Shown here: in pieces, positions 32,301-40,817 of the stretch | Layout of the letters: the number at the start of each line of letters is the position of its first letter | How positions within the stretch are numbered: the stretch's first letter is position 1 | Virus record (IMG/VR): IMGVR_UViG_3300026094_000014 | Location: 1-40,953 of that record | Direction: 5' to 3' (one strand) | From: a virus | DNA: 40,953 nucleotides | The notes under the pieces: generated by a model | The model's input: only the letters and a program-made list of their open reading frames with translations | What the model was told of the DNA's origin: nothing | The model's database searches: none | Position numbers and translations under genes: made by a program

Positions 32301-33579
32301 CAAAATATGTAAAAGATGATAACCACTCAACTCTTACGCCGTTAGTAAGTGTCATAGCATCTACGCCTGGCGTGATTAAAGTAACAGAATTAAATAGACC
32401 GCTTGCTTGACGACTAGATGCAGTCGCTACAGATCCATCAAGGAATATTCCTTTACCTGCATCGCCTTGATTAAAGCCTCTAGGGTCTTCAGCGGTAGTA
32501 ACAGAACCCTGCGTTATTACAGATACATTTCTAACATAAGGGGAACGAGTGGTTACAGTAAATCCTGGTGCAAATCTAAAACCATAACCAGTGTCATTTT
32601 CGGAATCGTAAAAGAAGTCTTTCAGTGTGATATCTTCTACCGTGCTTTCGCCGTTTAGCAGGATAGCGTCATTTGACGCAGTTGCACTGGTAGGTTTTAC
32701 AGATACAGAACGTAGCCCATATCCTTTTAGTGTTACTCCTACGGAAATAGTAAGAGGAAATTCTTCTTCGTATTCTCCAGGAAAGATATGCACAGTGTCG
32801 CCGTCTGACGCTTGACTGAGTGCGAATTTTATACTCGCAAACGGATCCTGCATATGATCGCCGGAGTTTGCATCGTTACCGTTTTCAGCAACGAAGAAAG
32901 TATTGCCCTGTCTTAGAGTAAGATCTATGCCATCTACTTCTAGGGCTGTGCTTGATATAGAACTTGCTATAAGATTTTCTGTAAATACGTCTGCCCACTC
33001 TGCTCCGCCTTGTGTAGGATCTGAGCCTAGTGTGTAGGTGTTTGTTTCATCGGGTATAATGTCAGATGCTACTTCGGCATTGAAAGTAACATTATCGGTG
33101 TCCTGATCACCGATTGTTATGTTGCCATCTGCTTGTATGTTACCTGTTGCAAATATGTCGCCTGTGACATTTAAATTTGATTCGATATTTACTTCGCCGG
33201 TACCGTTAGGCGCAATATCTATGTCAGCGTTTGATTCATTGGAAGAAATTAGATTACCTTCTATTTCTATAGAATCTATCTGTAATTTGTTAAGAGATAC
33301 AACAGTGTCAAGTGTAGCAAGGTTCAGAAATGGTTGATCAGTTGAAATTGTGTTGCCGTTTATGGTAATATCAGCTATTTCAGCTACGTTGTCAACGATA
33401 AGGTCTGTGGTTCTTGTAGTGCCTGTGACATCTAACTCGTGTTGAGGATTGCTATTACGAACGCCAATGCGCTGGTTATTAACATCTAGATATAGTAGGT
33501 CAGTCTCAAAGGCTAGATCGATACCATTGCGTATCAGATTAGACTTTAAGAGCGGCCCTGAAATACGACCAACAGCCAT
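29374..33579 (-). CDS. Tail fibre-like protein (1401 aa) with beta-helix and LamG lectin domain
   Basis: The N-terminus (VGRISGPLLKSNLIRNGIDL, LLYLDVNNQRIGV, DVTGTTRTT) matches the 1099-aa protein and probably anchors the fibre. Residues about 220-445 form a pectin-lyase-like beta-helix (FFVAENGNDANSGDHMQDPF; PLTISVGVTLKGYGLRSVSV). Residues about 510-714 hold a concanavalin-A-like LamG domain. A module with FRVGDLFLIEQDTG follows near 814, then three copies of a TTESNADLELRANGTG unit alternating with LTV/LSVG strands (about 967-1143), and a C-terminal GLVLPVGTSAERP ... RYNAQDQRVEVYDGVNWASV trimer-tip-like motif. A late-type box and a 114-base leader precede the gene; the ribosome site is GAGGAG. 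Confidence 0.75.
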   Translation of the reverse strand: MAVGRISGPLLKSNLIRNGIDLAFETDLLYLDVNNQRIGVRNSNPQHELDVTGTTRTTDLIVDNVAEIADITINGNTISTDQPFLNLATLDTVVSLNKLQIDSIEIEGNLISSNESNADIDIAPNGTGEVNIESNLNVTGDIFATGNIQADGNITIGDQDTDNVTFNAEVASDIIPDETNTYTLGSDPTQGGAEWADVFTENLIASSISSTALEVDGIDLTLRQGNTFFVAENGNDANSGDHMQDPFASIKFALSQASDGDTVHIFPGEYEEEFPLTISVGVTLKGYGLRSVSVKPTSATASNDAILLNGESTVEDITLKDFFYDSENDTGYGFRFAPGFTVTTRSPYVRNVSVITQGSVTTAEDPRGFNQGDAGKGIFLDGSVATASSRQASGLFNSVTLITPGVDAMTLTNGVRVEWLSSFTYFAKRSIFCFDGTEGFKGTGGLGETGLRVNGLSGTITAGETVEYYDTDGVTLLESATIESVDPDNKFFVLGKQDSFETAAERGGKTITANGDAQLDTNIKQFGSSSLLLDGTGDYASLSSQTDFGFGTVDFTVEGWIYPTQGTGIQLIFDFRTQGTDNAVAILLDELTPRVFVNGVNEIQAVTDATQNAWNHIAYTRSGTTGTLFLNGNSVGTWTDNTDYGTSKPLNIGVRFDGIQQLFQGNIDDVRVINGTAEYTSNFPLPTQRALVTDDTVLMARFDGEDGSTEFEDDVLLAQDIRFSGGATATAFTLTDFTDFGAEVRIISSASVYGDFGIVGDGKGVIVYAIGHNFAYTGNGKEVTNDPTTVIQPNEIVELNGAKIRSVSVDHKGDFRVGDLFLIEQDTGEISFTAANFNLELGQGITFSDGGSETFINGSRIDVGDFRISGNTIETLTGDFNIAADSQEVNIDSNVNIDGDLDVTGNVSIGGNITIGDEETDTIEFVAGIDSDIIPAVDSTYNLGGVSQEWRNLFANVLNIDDITISNNFIETTESNADLELRANGTGTVYVPSNDVEIDQDLTVSGDTSLGDTTITGDFTVEGNVIQTGDYDLTGDLSVGENLSVGAAVQLEEILIDDNFITTTSSNADLELRANGTGILLVPSNDVRFNQTLDVLGDITGSTLTTTGRITADSFTNGNILVDDNFVTTTESNSDLELRANGTGSVVIDDFSINANVITTISDFVIDPGSENVVIDSVGSLKLPVGTSLERPIPQAGQIRFNTDLSRYEGYTGLNWIKLNGVEDVDGDTSITAELTEGANDDTIRFTAGGIEVASVDTTSFNAIRLEIDDIQIDNNTISTISTNSDLVLDPNGTGAVVIDNFEIKNNSITNTVYDSITLFNNVNNGYVKFAGTTGLVLPVGTSAERPPASNSEVGLTRYNAQDQRVEVYDGVNWASVAGSAAGISRADAEDIAVDLVLTLG
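31440..32050 (-). other. LamG/concanavalin-A-like lectin domain inserted in the 1401-aa protein
   Basis: The domain begins near KQFGSSSLLLDGTGDYASL and runs through FTVEGWIYPTQ, WNHIAYTRSGTTGTLFLNGN, KPLNIGVRFDG and GNIDDVRVINGTAEYTSNF, ending LMARFDGEDG. These are the landmark strands of Laminin_G_3-type domains. The 1099-aa paralogue goes directly across this place, from GFNGTTGRISEDG to FGVELRSIGSANVYG. Confidence 0.85.
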
Positions 33580-33615
33580 CTCATCTCCTCTACACGGGGA
33601 TCCTGTCCCTCCAAC

Positions 33616-33726
33616 CTATTTTTCAGCTTCTAGCTCTTTGCTGGTTGACCACAGTTTGTCCTGCTCCGCTCGGTCTAGCTCGGCATTAATAGTATTTATC
33701 GGAATGAAGTAAATCGAGGTATTAGC
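33616..33726 (-). other. Start-less open stretch upstream of the 1401-aa gene, possible gene remnant
   Basis: The 142-base gap at 33580-33721 has a - strand frame open for 36 codons and closed by TAG at 33616-33618, with no ATG, GTG or TTG. Its end reads NAELDRAEQDKLWSTSKELE, then AEK: a charged, helix-forming sequence unlike random translation. The late box at 33693-33700 lies inside it. It may be the tail of a deleted gene or chance. Confidence 0.25.
33693..33700 (-). promoter_or_regulatory. T4-type late promoter box (GATAAATACT)
   Basis: On the - strand this reads GATAAATA followed by CT. It lies 113 bases before the ATG of the 1401-aa gene, in the longest gap of the window, and should drive the 1401-, 109-, 122- and 1716-aa genes. 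The leader is much longer than at the other boxes. Confidence 0.55.
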
Positions 33727-36700
33727 CTAAGATTAAGGTATAAAGCTCTACTAGCTCGTTATATTCGTCTTGTGATATTGTTTGAGAAGTTCCAGCTGCT
33801 GCTACATATTCCTCACCGTTGAATACTTCCATTACGGTGGTTTCGGTGTTATATCTTACATCACCTTCGGGAGGATTAGTTGCCTGAGAGGCTGTGTCAC
33901 CATAAGGAATAACAACCCCTATTGCAGTATTGAATTTTACTCTACCTAAATTTGTATTAGCAAAAGTCAAAGAATCTGCACTGGTGTTCGTTATAGAGTT
34001 ATTTTTTATTTCTGTTTCATCTATAACAAATCTACCAGTTCCGTTTGTTACAAAAGATAAATCTGTATCTACAGCAGTAGTTTTAAATACATTATTGTTT
34101 ATGTTAATATCGTCTATGTTTATGTTGTACGACAGTAATTTACTAGAATCTATTGACGCAACTTCTTGAGAATCAGCTCGAAACTCGATAACAGGATTTG
34201 CTGCATCAATAGTTACCGAAGTCTCTCTGTCATCTGAAAAAACGCCGCCAAACGTTATTATAGAAGAATTAAATGCTTCGAATAGAGACTCGTCTTCATT
34301 AAATCTTATTTCTCCTGTTGTGCCAGTATAACCAGTAGAGCCGATAGGTATTTGTATTGAACCTATAGATTCAATTTTTATATTTTTATTAGGAGAAAAA
34401 ATTGTATCTAAATTTCTAGTACTGAGAGTATCGTTTTTAAATTGGATATCCTGTAACGTTACTAAGCCAGTGCCATTTGCGGAAAATTCGAGATCAACAT
34501 TTTCAGTTTTAATAAAATTAGTATCTATCGAGATGTTAGAAAAATTAAGTCTAGGTGATTCTACACTTGTATTGATATCTATGTTAGAAAAACTGTTTGT
34601 TCTGTTACTGAAAAAATCCTGATTTAAATTAACAGGTATTTGAGATATTATTTTGCCTAGGCTATTTGCTCTTAATTCTAGGTCTGAATTTGTTTGTGTA
34701 GTAAAAACAGCATTGCCGCGGATTGCGATGTTTTCAAAATCTGCGTAGCTTCCGATAGATAAATTTTCTGATACAGTTGCGGTACCTGACAAGATAAAAT
34801 TACCGTCATTTATTAAAGGTTTAGTAATCGTAATATTTTGAAAACTGGTAGCTTGAAAAGAACTGGCACCGATTACTGTAAGATCATTATCAACTCTAAC
34901 ACTATTATGCGAAATTACTCTGCCTGTTTGATTGGCTCTTAATTCTAGGGCTGCATTGGATTCTGTTGTTTTAATATAATTATCATTGATTGAGATATAA
35001 TCTACAGTTGCTTCAGACAGATACACCTTATTCCATTCTTTTGTGGTGCTTCCTAGATCAAATTCTGAATCTTGATCTGGTAGAAAGTCTTGATCAATAT
35101 CAACGTTTAGTTTCACCGTATCCGTTGATTGATTCCCTATAAGGTTTAATGATCCTGCAAAACCAAAGTTCCCTGTAACAGATAAATTTTGTGTAATACT
35201 TGTATCTGAATTTACACTCAATTCGTTTTCAGGACGTAGATTAATTTCATTGTTTAATGATGTTAGATTATTACCTAAAAACCTAATAAGGCCGGTTCTT
35301 ATGCGCTCTGAATTAACAAGTGTTTCACTGTCACCGTCAACAAAATTTAACTGTGTGAAAGAATCTGCATTTATATTAGTTGCATCTACAGTAGTAGTGC
35401 CTGTTTCAAAATCTACAAAGAAATTATCACCTACTTTGTATTTTCCATTTTGATCTACTGAAGTAAAAACAATAGCGCTATTGTTTAGTTCGGTAATTTC
35501 ATTTTGTTCTATAGCAAGAGTAGTATCATTATCTGCTCGTTTGCCTGTGCCAACATAAGCAAAATTATGATTTATAAGATAGAATAAACAGTCATCGCCG
35601 TCTGCTATAGCTCCTTGGTTGCCGTACACATTAGCAGATCCTATTGATCTAAGCTCGACTCCAAAATTTACAGTACTGCCGTCTTCGCTTATCCTTCCTG
35701 TAGTACCGTTGAATCCTAATATAGCTTGATCTGCAAAGTAGGTAAAAGAAGTCAGCCATTCTACTCTTACTCCATTAGTCATTACTAGACCTTTTGCGTT
35801 AGGCGTTAGGAAAGTAACAGACTGAAACAGCATGCTCGCCGACACTGCTGAGGCATCTACTTCTGCTCCGTCTACAAATGCGCCGCATCCTGCGTCTCCT
35901 GAATCGAAGCCCCTTGGGTCTGTGCTAGTACGATTAGAGCCGTAGGTTAAAACTGTGACATTTTGAACATAGGGGGATCTTTTGGAAACTGTGGCATTTG
36001 GTCTAAATCTAAATGCGTAGTGCTCTTCGGTGTCACTGTAAAATTCAGACACTGTGAGATGCTGGACGATAGTTTCACCGTCTAGTAAGAAAACATCGTT
36101 AAATTCAAAACCTGCTGCTGGTTTGATAATGGTATTTCTTATGTCGTATCCAGTAACGGTAACGTTGTTAGGTACTTCTAGTGGCAGCTCTTCTTCGAAA
36201 TTGCCTGGTCCTACCATAATTGCCACAGGTCCTTGAATGCTTGCATCTGCTGCTTCTAGTGCTCTCTTAAGCGTACGAAACGGATCTTGAGGATGATCGC
36301 CTGTGTTTTCATCACTGCCATTCTGATCGACAAAGAAAATGTTGCCTTGGCGCAGTGTATAATTGAATCCTCCTACTACAATACTAGATGTCGTTATAGA
36401 CTCGCCATTTACCAATCTTGTGTATAGGTCTTTCCACCTTTTGTTAGCAGTTCCTAAACTGGGTGAATCAGAAGCATTTGGTATAATATCGCTGTTGACA
36501 TCACTGGCAAAACTCACAGTGTCTTCTTGAAAATTGTCCCCAAATGTTATTGACCCTTCTAGAGTGATATTGCCAGGTGTAAAAATATCACCATCTACTC
36601 TAAGATTAGATTTGACGTTGGTTTCTGCTGTGCCATTAGGCACAATATCGATATTGCTGTTTGAAACAGTGGTTGAAATTTTGTTATCGTCTATTGCTAT

Positions 36701-37021
36701 AGTGCCGTTGTCTAGAGCAGCAAAAACCACAGAAGAGCTGGCATTAAGTAGAATATCTCCTGATAATGACGTGATACTGCTGTCGTCTATAGAGTAATTT
36801 GGAAAGCTAGTGAAACCTGTTTCTAGCCTAGTAGTTCGAGTAGTTCCTGAAATAGTAACCGCACGCCCTGGAGAATCTGTGTTAACGCCTATGCGATTGT
36901 TTTCAACATCAAGATATAGCAGTTGAGTAGTCTGAAAATCGTTGCGCACAGCTAGATCTACGCCGTTGCGAACTAGATTTGCTTCTAGTAAAGCTCCTGA
37001 TATTCTACCTATCTGTGCCAT
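33722..37021 (-). CDS. Tail fibre-like protein (1099 aa), paralogue of the 1401-aa protein
   Basis: The N-terminus (IGRISGALLEANLVRNGVDL, LLYLDVENNRIGV, ISGTTRTT) and the beta-helix region (FFVDQNGSDENTGDHPQDPF near 232; PLEVPNNVTVTGYDIRNT) align with the 1401-aa protein. SANVYGNQGAIADGDDCLFY, NHNFAYVGTGKRADND and the module with KYKVGDNFFVDFETG (near 525) are also shared. The second half has TTESNAALELRANQTG and TTQTNSDLELRANSLG units and ends with VVIPYGDTASQATNPPEGDV and a YNTETTVMEVFNGEEYVA tip. The LamG domain of its paralogue is absent. A CATAAATACT box precedes the gene. It is a fibre or fibre-like appendage; which receptor it contacts is unknown. Confidence 0.75.
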   Translation of the reverse strand: MAQIGRISGALLEANLVRNGVDLAVRNDFQTTQLLYLDVENNRIGVNTDSPGRAVTISGTTRTTRLETGFTSFPNYSIDDSSITSLSGDILLNASSSVVFAALDNGTIAIDDNKISTTVSNSNIDIVPNGTAETNVKSNLRVDGDIFTPGNITLEGSITFGDNFQEDTVSFASDVNSDIIPNASDSPSLGTANKRWKDLYTRLVNGESITTSSIVVGGFNYTLRQGNIFFVDQNGSDENTGDHPQDPFRTLKRALEAADASIQGPVAIMVGPGNFEEELPLEVPNNVTVTGYDIRNTIIKPAAGFEFNDVFLLDGETIVQHLTVSEFYSDTEEHYAFRFRPNATVSKRSPYVQNVTVLTYGSNRTSTDPRGFDSGDAGCGAFVDGAEVDASAVSASMLFQSVTFLTPNAKGLVMTNGVRVEWLTSFTYFADQAILGFNGTTGRISEDGSTVNFGVELRSIGSANVYGNQGAIADGDDCLFYLINHNFAYVGTGKRADNDTTLAIEQNEITELNNSAIVFTSVDQNGKYKVGDNFFVDFETGTTTVDATNINADSFTQLNFVDGDSETLVNSERIRTGLIRFLGNNLTSLNNEINLRPENELSVNSDTSITQNLSVTGNFGFAGSLNLIGNQSTDTVKLNVDIDQDFLPDQDSEFDLGSTTKEWNKVYLSEATVDYISINDNYIKTTESNAALELRANQTGRVISHNSVRVDNDLTVIGASSFQATSFQNITITKPLINDGNFILSGTATVSENLSIGSYADFENIAIRGNAVFTTQTNSDLELRANSLGKIISQIPVNLNQDFFSNRTNSFSNIDINTSVESPRLNFSNISIDTNFIKTENVDLEFSANGTGLVTLQDIQFKNDTLSTRNLDTIFSPNKNIKIESIGSIQIPIGSTGYTGTTGEIRFNEDESLFEAFNSSIITFGGVFSDDRETSVTIDAANPVIEFRADSQEVASIDSSKLLSYNINIDDININNNVFKTTAVDTDLSFVTNGTGRFVIDETEIKNNSITNTSADSLTFANTNLGRVKFNTAIGVVIPYGDTASQATNPPEGDVRYNTETTVMEVFNGEEYVAAAGTSQTISQDEYNELVELYTLILG

Positions 37022-37039
37022 TCTGTTTCCTCTACAAAG

Positions 37040-37047
37040 TATTTATG
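37040..37047 (-). promoter_or_regulatory. T4-type late promoter box (CATAAATACT)
   Basis: On the - strand this reads CATAAATA followed by CT, 18 bases before the ATG of the 1099-aa gene, in the 40-base gap after the DUF285 gene. A GAGGAAA ribosome site follows. Confidence 0.6.
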
Positions 37048-37061
37048 AGAATAGCAGATGC

Positions 37062-38690
37062 TTAGGAACCTGCGGTGCCCCAGACGGGATAGTTTGATTG
37101 TGCAAGTGCAGAATTGTCGGCAAAGAATGGTGGTTCAGACGGTATATTGACGACGTTCCAGCTGGTTAGGTCTTGATTAAATGCTGTAGCAAGTTCGAAC
37201 ATGAAGTCCATATTAAAAACATTAGATGTATCCCAAGATCCGATAGGTTGATTGAAGGCTTGAGTAAAAGTGAACATGTCTCTCATATTAGAAACATTTG
37301 AGGTATTCCACGGGCTTATATCTTGGTTAAATGAAATTGCCCCACTGAACATGCTTTCCATACTAACAACATTAGATGTATCCCAAGATCCAATAGGTTG
37401 ATTAAAAGATTCAGCAAAGGCAAATACATTTCGCATAAACAATATATTTGACGTATCCCAAGATCCAATAGGCTGATTGAACGCCAAGGCATTACTAAAC
37501 ATGCTATCTATTCTGTCGACTGATGACATATCCCATGAACCAATAGGTTGATTGAAGGACACCGCACCCGAAAACATTTGTTCCATATTAGTAACACTAG
37601 ATGTATTCCATCCATTTATCGAAGAAGAACCTCCATTATTAAACGAATCTGCACTTCGGAACATGTTCCTCATACCAATTACATTTGACATATCCCATGA
37701 TCCGATGTCTTGATTAAAGTTACTAGCACCCTCAAACATTTTACTAGTGCCATCGACATTAGACGTATTCCAAGACCCAATAGGTTGATTAAACGACGAC
37801 GCATCTCGAAACATAAGGTCAAACAATTGCACAGACGATGTATCCCAAGACCCGATAGGTTGATTAAATGACGACGCATCTTGGAACATTCCACCCATAG
37901 AAATTACATTTGACGTATTCCAAGACCCAATAGGTTGATCGAATGACGACGCATCTCGGAACATTCCACCCATAGAAATTACATTTGACGTATTCCAAGA
38001 CCCAATAGGTTGATTGAATGAGACTGCATTATCAAACATCTCTAACATACTAGTTACTGACGATGTATCCCACGAACCGATAAGTTGATTAAACGACGAC
38101 GCATCTTCAAACATATTACTCATATCTGTTACACTTGATGTGTCCCATGAACCAATATCTTGATCGAATGCCGCCAGAGTCCGAAACATACCAGACATGT
38201 CAGTAACATTTGAAGTATCCCACGAACCAATAGGCTGATTAAAGGATGCCGCAAACGGAAACATTTGCGACATATTATTAACATTTGAGGTATCCCACGA
38301 ACCGATGGGTTGATTGAATGAAGAGGCACCGAAGAACATGATATCCATTTTATTGACGTTTGAAACATTCCATGAGCTAATATCCTGATCAAAGGCCGAA
38401 GCATTTTCAAACATCTTACTCATATTAGTAACTGTTGACACATCCCATTGTGCAATATCCGGATCATTAAATGTGCTTGCGCCCTCAAACATGCTTTCCA
38501 TATTTGTAATAGGTTCGTCTACAATGATGCCGACATTAGGAACAAACCTATATCCTGCAGGAGCATGATTGTCACGCCAGAATTGTGATGTTGGATCAGC
38601 TGGGGTATTTGACAATGCATAATCTGCTATTAGCCTACCTAGCCTGAGTCCCGTAAATGCTTGACTGGAAAAACTTGCTATTCTTGGCAT
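37062..38690 (-). CDS. BspA-like (DUF285) repeat protein, 542 aa
   Basis: After about 63 unique residues ([20 protein letters not shown] ...; [15 protein letters not shown]) the protein is 18 tandem units of 25 residues with the consensus M-x2-MF-x2[18 protein letters not shown]. This is the BspA/DUF285 repeat known from surface proteins of mycoplasmas, Bacteroidetes and many environmental bacteria, where it forms a leucine-rich-repeat-like solenoid involved in binding. Units 1 and 12 carry insertions of 1 and 4 residues; a degenerate nineteenth unit ends the protein ([18 protein letters not shown]). There is no signal peptide or anchor, as expected of a virion part. It is 6 bases after the 702-aa fibre gene, with an AAGGA ribosome site. 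A receptor-binding fibre tip is the likely role. Confidence 0.85.
   Translation of the reverse strand: MPRIASFSSQAFTGLRLGRLIADYALSNTPADPTSQFWRDNHAPAGYRFVPNVGIIVDEPITNMESMFEGASTFNDPDIAQWDVSTVTNMSKMFENASAFDQDISSWNVSNVNKMDIMFFGASSFNQPIGSWDTSNVNNMSQMFPFAASFNQPIGSWDTSNVTDMSGMFRTLAAFDQDIGSWDTSSVTDMSNMFEDASSFNQLIGSWDTSSVTSMLEMFDNAVSFNQPIGSWNTSNVISMGGMFRDASSFDQPIGSWNTSNVISMGGMFQDASSFNQPIGSWDTSSVQLFDLMFRDASSFNQPIGSWNTSNVDGTSKMFEGASNFNQDIGSWDMSNVIGMRNMFRSADSFNNGGSSSINGWNTSSVTNMEQMFSGAVSFNQPIGSWDMSSVDRIDSMFSNALAFNQPIGSWDTSNILFMRNVFAFAESFNQPIGSWDTSNVVSMESMFSGAISFNQDISPWNTSNVSNMRDMFTFTQAFNQPIGSWDTSNVFNMDFMFELATAFNQDLTSWNVVNIPSEPPFFADNSALAQSNYPVWGTAGS
37125..38505 (-). repeat. Tandem 75-bp repeats coding 18 DUF285 units
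   Basis: The array keeps the 75-base period in frame. Adjacent copies at 37887-37939 and 37962-38014 are identical over 53 bases (coding MGGMF units 8 and 9), and neighbouring units share the AATGACGACGCATC segment, which points to recent unit duplication. Other units differ mainly in the four residues before and after MF. Confidence 0.85.
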
Positions 38691-38696
38691 GTGTCC

Positions 38697-40805
38697 TTAT
38701 CCAAATGTGTTTAGCGATCCTAAAACTAGCCAGCTTGAGTTTTGTCTGATAAGTGTAAAACTCACAATATCAGTTTGCTCTGCTGTACCTGTAGGAACTA
38801 CAGTATCTGCCCAGTTTATTGTTTGCGATACTCCGTCGATCTGCACTGCATTTGGTATATAAGCTGTTGCTCCTTGATTGAGCACTAGCACGACATTTAT
38901 AGCTCTATTATCTGCGGTCGGAATATTTGTAAAATTAGCAGTAAAATCTGATGAAATACTGGAATGATACCATATTGCACCAGTTGAGAAATCATGAACC
39001 ACAGTTCCAGTGGCACCGGTTTTGGTATTTAGAACTTCTGTGGTTTGTTGTAAAGAAGTCAATCCACTTACACTAACACCAGCAAAGGTTACTGAATCAT
39101 TTGTAGCAACTGCTTGTCCGATTGAGATTTCACCAGTTGAATATGTAACACCGGTTCCTCCTGACAGATGACTATCAACCCGTGAATCTGTATAGTATAT
39201 GTTTGAAGTACCTTCAGTTAAATCATCTGTTGATTTACTACCAAAATCAGTGTTAAAGTCTGCGGACTTGTAAGTGGTTACTGAAAACTCACCAGTGCTA
39301 GAAGAATATGATAGATCACCTGAAGCACTTATTAGATCTCTTACTTCTTGGTCAGTACGTTCTGTGAATGAAAATTCACCAGTGCTAGACGTATATGAAA
39401 GATCGCCCGAAGCGCTTACTAGATCTCTTACTTCTTGATCAGTTCTTTCTGTGAATGAGAACTCGCCGGTGCTGGAAGTATATGATAGATCACCTCCTGC
39501 AGATACAGCACCTCTTACTCGTGAATCTGTATAGTATAGGTTTGAAGTACCTTCAGATAAATCATCTGTTGATTTACTACCAAAATCAGTGTTAAAGTCT
39601 GCGGACTTGTAAGTGGTTACTGAAAATTCTCCGGTGCTAGAATCGTATGAAAGATCGTCCGAAGCAGATACAGCAGATCTTGCTCTTGTATCTGTATAGT
39701 AGAGATTGCTAGTGCCTTCGGTAAGATCGTCTGTGTCATTTGCTCCTAGATCTACCTCTGCCTTATTTCCGGTGTTGTTTGTAAATTCAAAGTTTCCATC
39801 TACATCTATAGAGATTTTAGATTCGCCTAGAAAAATTGAGTTACCGCTTAGATATATGTCTTTAAATTTAAGACTAGAACTGCCTATATCAAACTGTTCA
39901 TTTTCTGCCGGTAAAATATTCCGTACTCTTATTGCACTAGCAGTGTTATCAGTTTTCAGCACAGGGTCAGCAGCAAGATCAAATACTTCAAATTGAAATT
40001 CTGCCTGCACTTCTAGGTCTTGAGTAAAACCAGAGGCAGAAACAGTTAATCTCCACGTAACTGATCCATCGAAAGTTTCTTCAAACGAATTGGTTGCTAT
40101 AATCAACTCATCAGAACTACTTGCACTTTCGTTTTCAACAGTAGTATAAGTTCCCGGCGAAGCAGGATCTTCTCTTTCTAGTGTAAAGGAATAAGCTGTT
40201 ACTGTTTCAAGTGGATCAATCGCAATAGCGTACGATAACACACCTGCACTATCTTCTGTAGTAAATTCAAATGACTCGCTGTAAGGATCGGTTGTGATTG
40301 TAGAATCAGAAAGTCTTAGAAGGTTACCTAGTGTGCCGTTACCTATAAATTCAGGATCGCTAGCTGCCATACCGTCTGTGCCTGCAACAGATTCTACAAC
40401 ACCCACAGTTATCCCATTTGCAACTAGATTACGGTCTGTGACTCTTCCGCGAGCGGCAACTGTGTGCAGAGTATCTGTTTCCGCTACACCGAAGCTGTTT
40501 AAAACTAACTCCGACTCCGATTCTCTTGAGATCTCTATACCTGAACCTGCTGTTAGAGAAATATCGTTTGTGTTTGCATTTACGTCCTGCAATCTTAGCT
40601 GTGTAGTGCCTATTGGTACAAATATATCGTAATCAACATTTATTTTGAAAGTGTCAGTATTCTCGTTGTATGTACCTAAAGACACGCCGCTGCCAGATTC
40701 TATTGTCATAGTGTCAACTACAGAATCTGCTTCTAAAACAACAAGTTCATTGCCTTCAGGATCCTTAAGCGCAATTTTCCTAAAAAAATCATAAAACGCA
40801 GTCAT
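38697..40805 (-). CDS. Tail fibre protein (702 aa) with TSNLYYTD repeats
   Basis: The N-terminus (MTAFYDFFRKIALKDPEGNE) is followed by fibre-type strands (VPIGTTQLRLQDVNANTNDI). Residues about 165-285 look like an Ig- or cadherin-like beta domain (AYSFTLEREDPASPGTYTTV ... WRLTVSASGF). Residues about 350-560 are a repeat region built of D-L-(T/S)-EGTSN-(L/I)-YYTD-(T/S)-R and DLSY(T/S)SSTGEFS units. The last 110 residues (STGAIWYHSSISSDFTANF, GATAYIPNAVQIDGVSQTIN, SFTLIRQNSSWLVLGSLNTF) form a tip domain seen at the end of many marine phage fibres. The gene precedes the DUF285 gene by 6 bases, so the two products may form one appendage. No endopeptidase or chaperone motif is visible. Confidence 0.8.
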   Translation of the reverse strand: MTAFYDFFRKIALKDPEGNELVVLEADSVVDTMTIESGSGVSLGTYNENTDTFKINVDYDIFVPIGTTQLRLQDVNANTNDISLTAGSGIEISRESESELVLNSFGVAETDTLHTVAARGRVTDRNLVANGITVGVVESVAGTDGMAASDPEFIGNGTLGNLLRLSDSTITTDPYSESFEFTTEDSAGVLSYAIAIDPLETVTAYSFTLEREDPASPGTYTTVENESASSSDELIIATNSFEETFDGSVTWRLTVSASGFTQDLEVQAEFQFEVFDLAADPVLKTDNTASAIRVRNILPAENEQFDIGSSSLKFKDIYLSGNSIFLGESKISIDVDGNFEFTNNTGNKAEVDLGANDTDDLTEGTSNLYYTDTRARSAVSASDDLSYDSSTGEFSVTTYKSADFNTDFGSKSTDDLSEGTSNLYYTDSRVRGAVSAGGDLSYTSSTGEFSFTERTDQEVRDLVSASGDLSYTSSTGEFSFTERTDQEVRDLISASGDLSYSSSTGEFSVTTYKSADFNTDFGSKSTDDLTEGTSNIYYTDSRVDSHLSGGTGVTYSTGEISIGQAVATNDSVTFAGVSVSGLTSLQQTTEVLNTKTGATGTVVHDFSTGAIWYHSSISSDFTANFTNIPTADNRAINVVLVLNQGATAYIPNAVQIDGVSQTINWADTVVPTGTAEQTDIVSFTLIRQNSSWLVLGSLNTFG
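39182..39287 (-). repeat. Near-identical direct repeat, copy 1, in the 702-aa fibre gene
   Basis: This 106-base stretch recurs at 39521-39626 with only about two or three differences. It encodes YKSADFNTDFGSKSTDDL and EGTSN(L/I)YYTDSR. The offset of 339 bases is 113 codons, so recombination between the copies would remove or add a block without breaking the frame. Confidence 0.85.
39521..39626 (-). repeat. Near-identical direct repeat, copy 2, in the 702-aa fibre gene
   Basis: This is the partner of the repeat at 39182-39287. Between the two lie shorter repeats at an 84-base (28-codon) offset that encode ERTDQEVRDL(V/I)SASGDLSY. Confidence 0.85.
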
Positions 40806-40817
40806 TAGATTAAGTCT

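Noticed and set aside
33449-33712. An 87-aa + strand reading frame spanning the 142-base gap
   Set aside because: Most of it is antisense to the start of the 1401-aa gene, and it would stand alone against the direction of the whole cluster.
37125-38505. A CRISPR array (regular 75-base repeats)
   Set aside because: The repeats are contiguous, in frame, lack spacers and encode DUF285 units.
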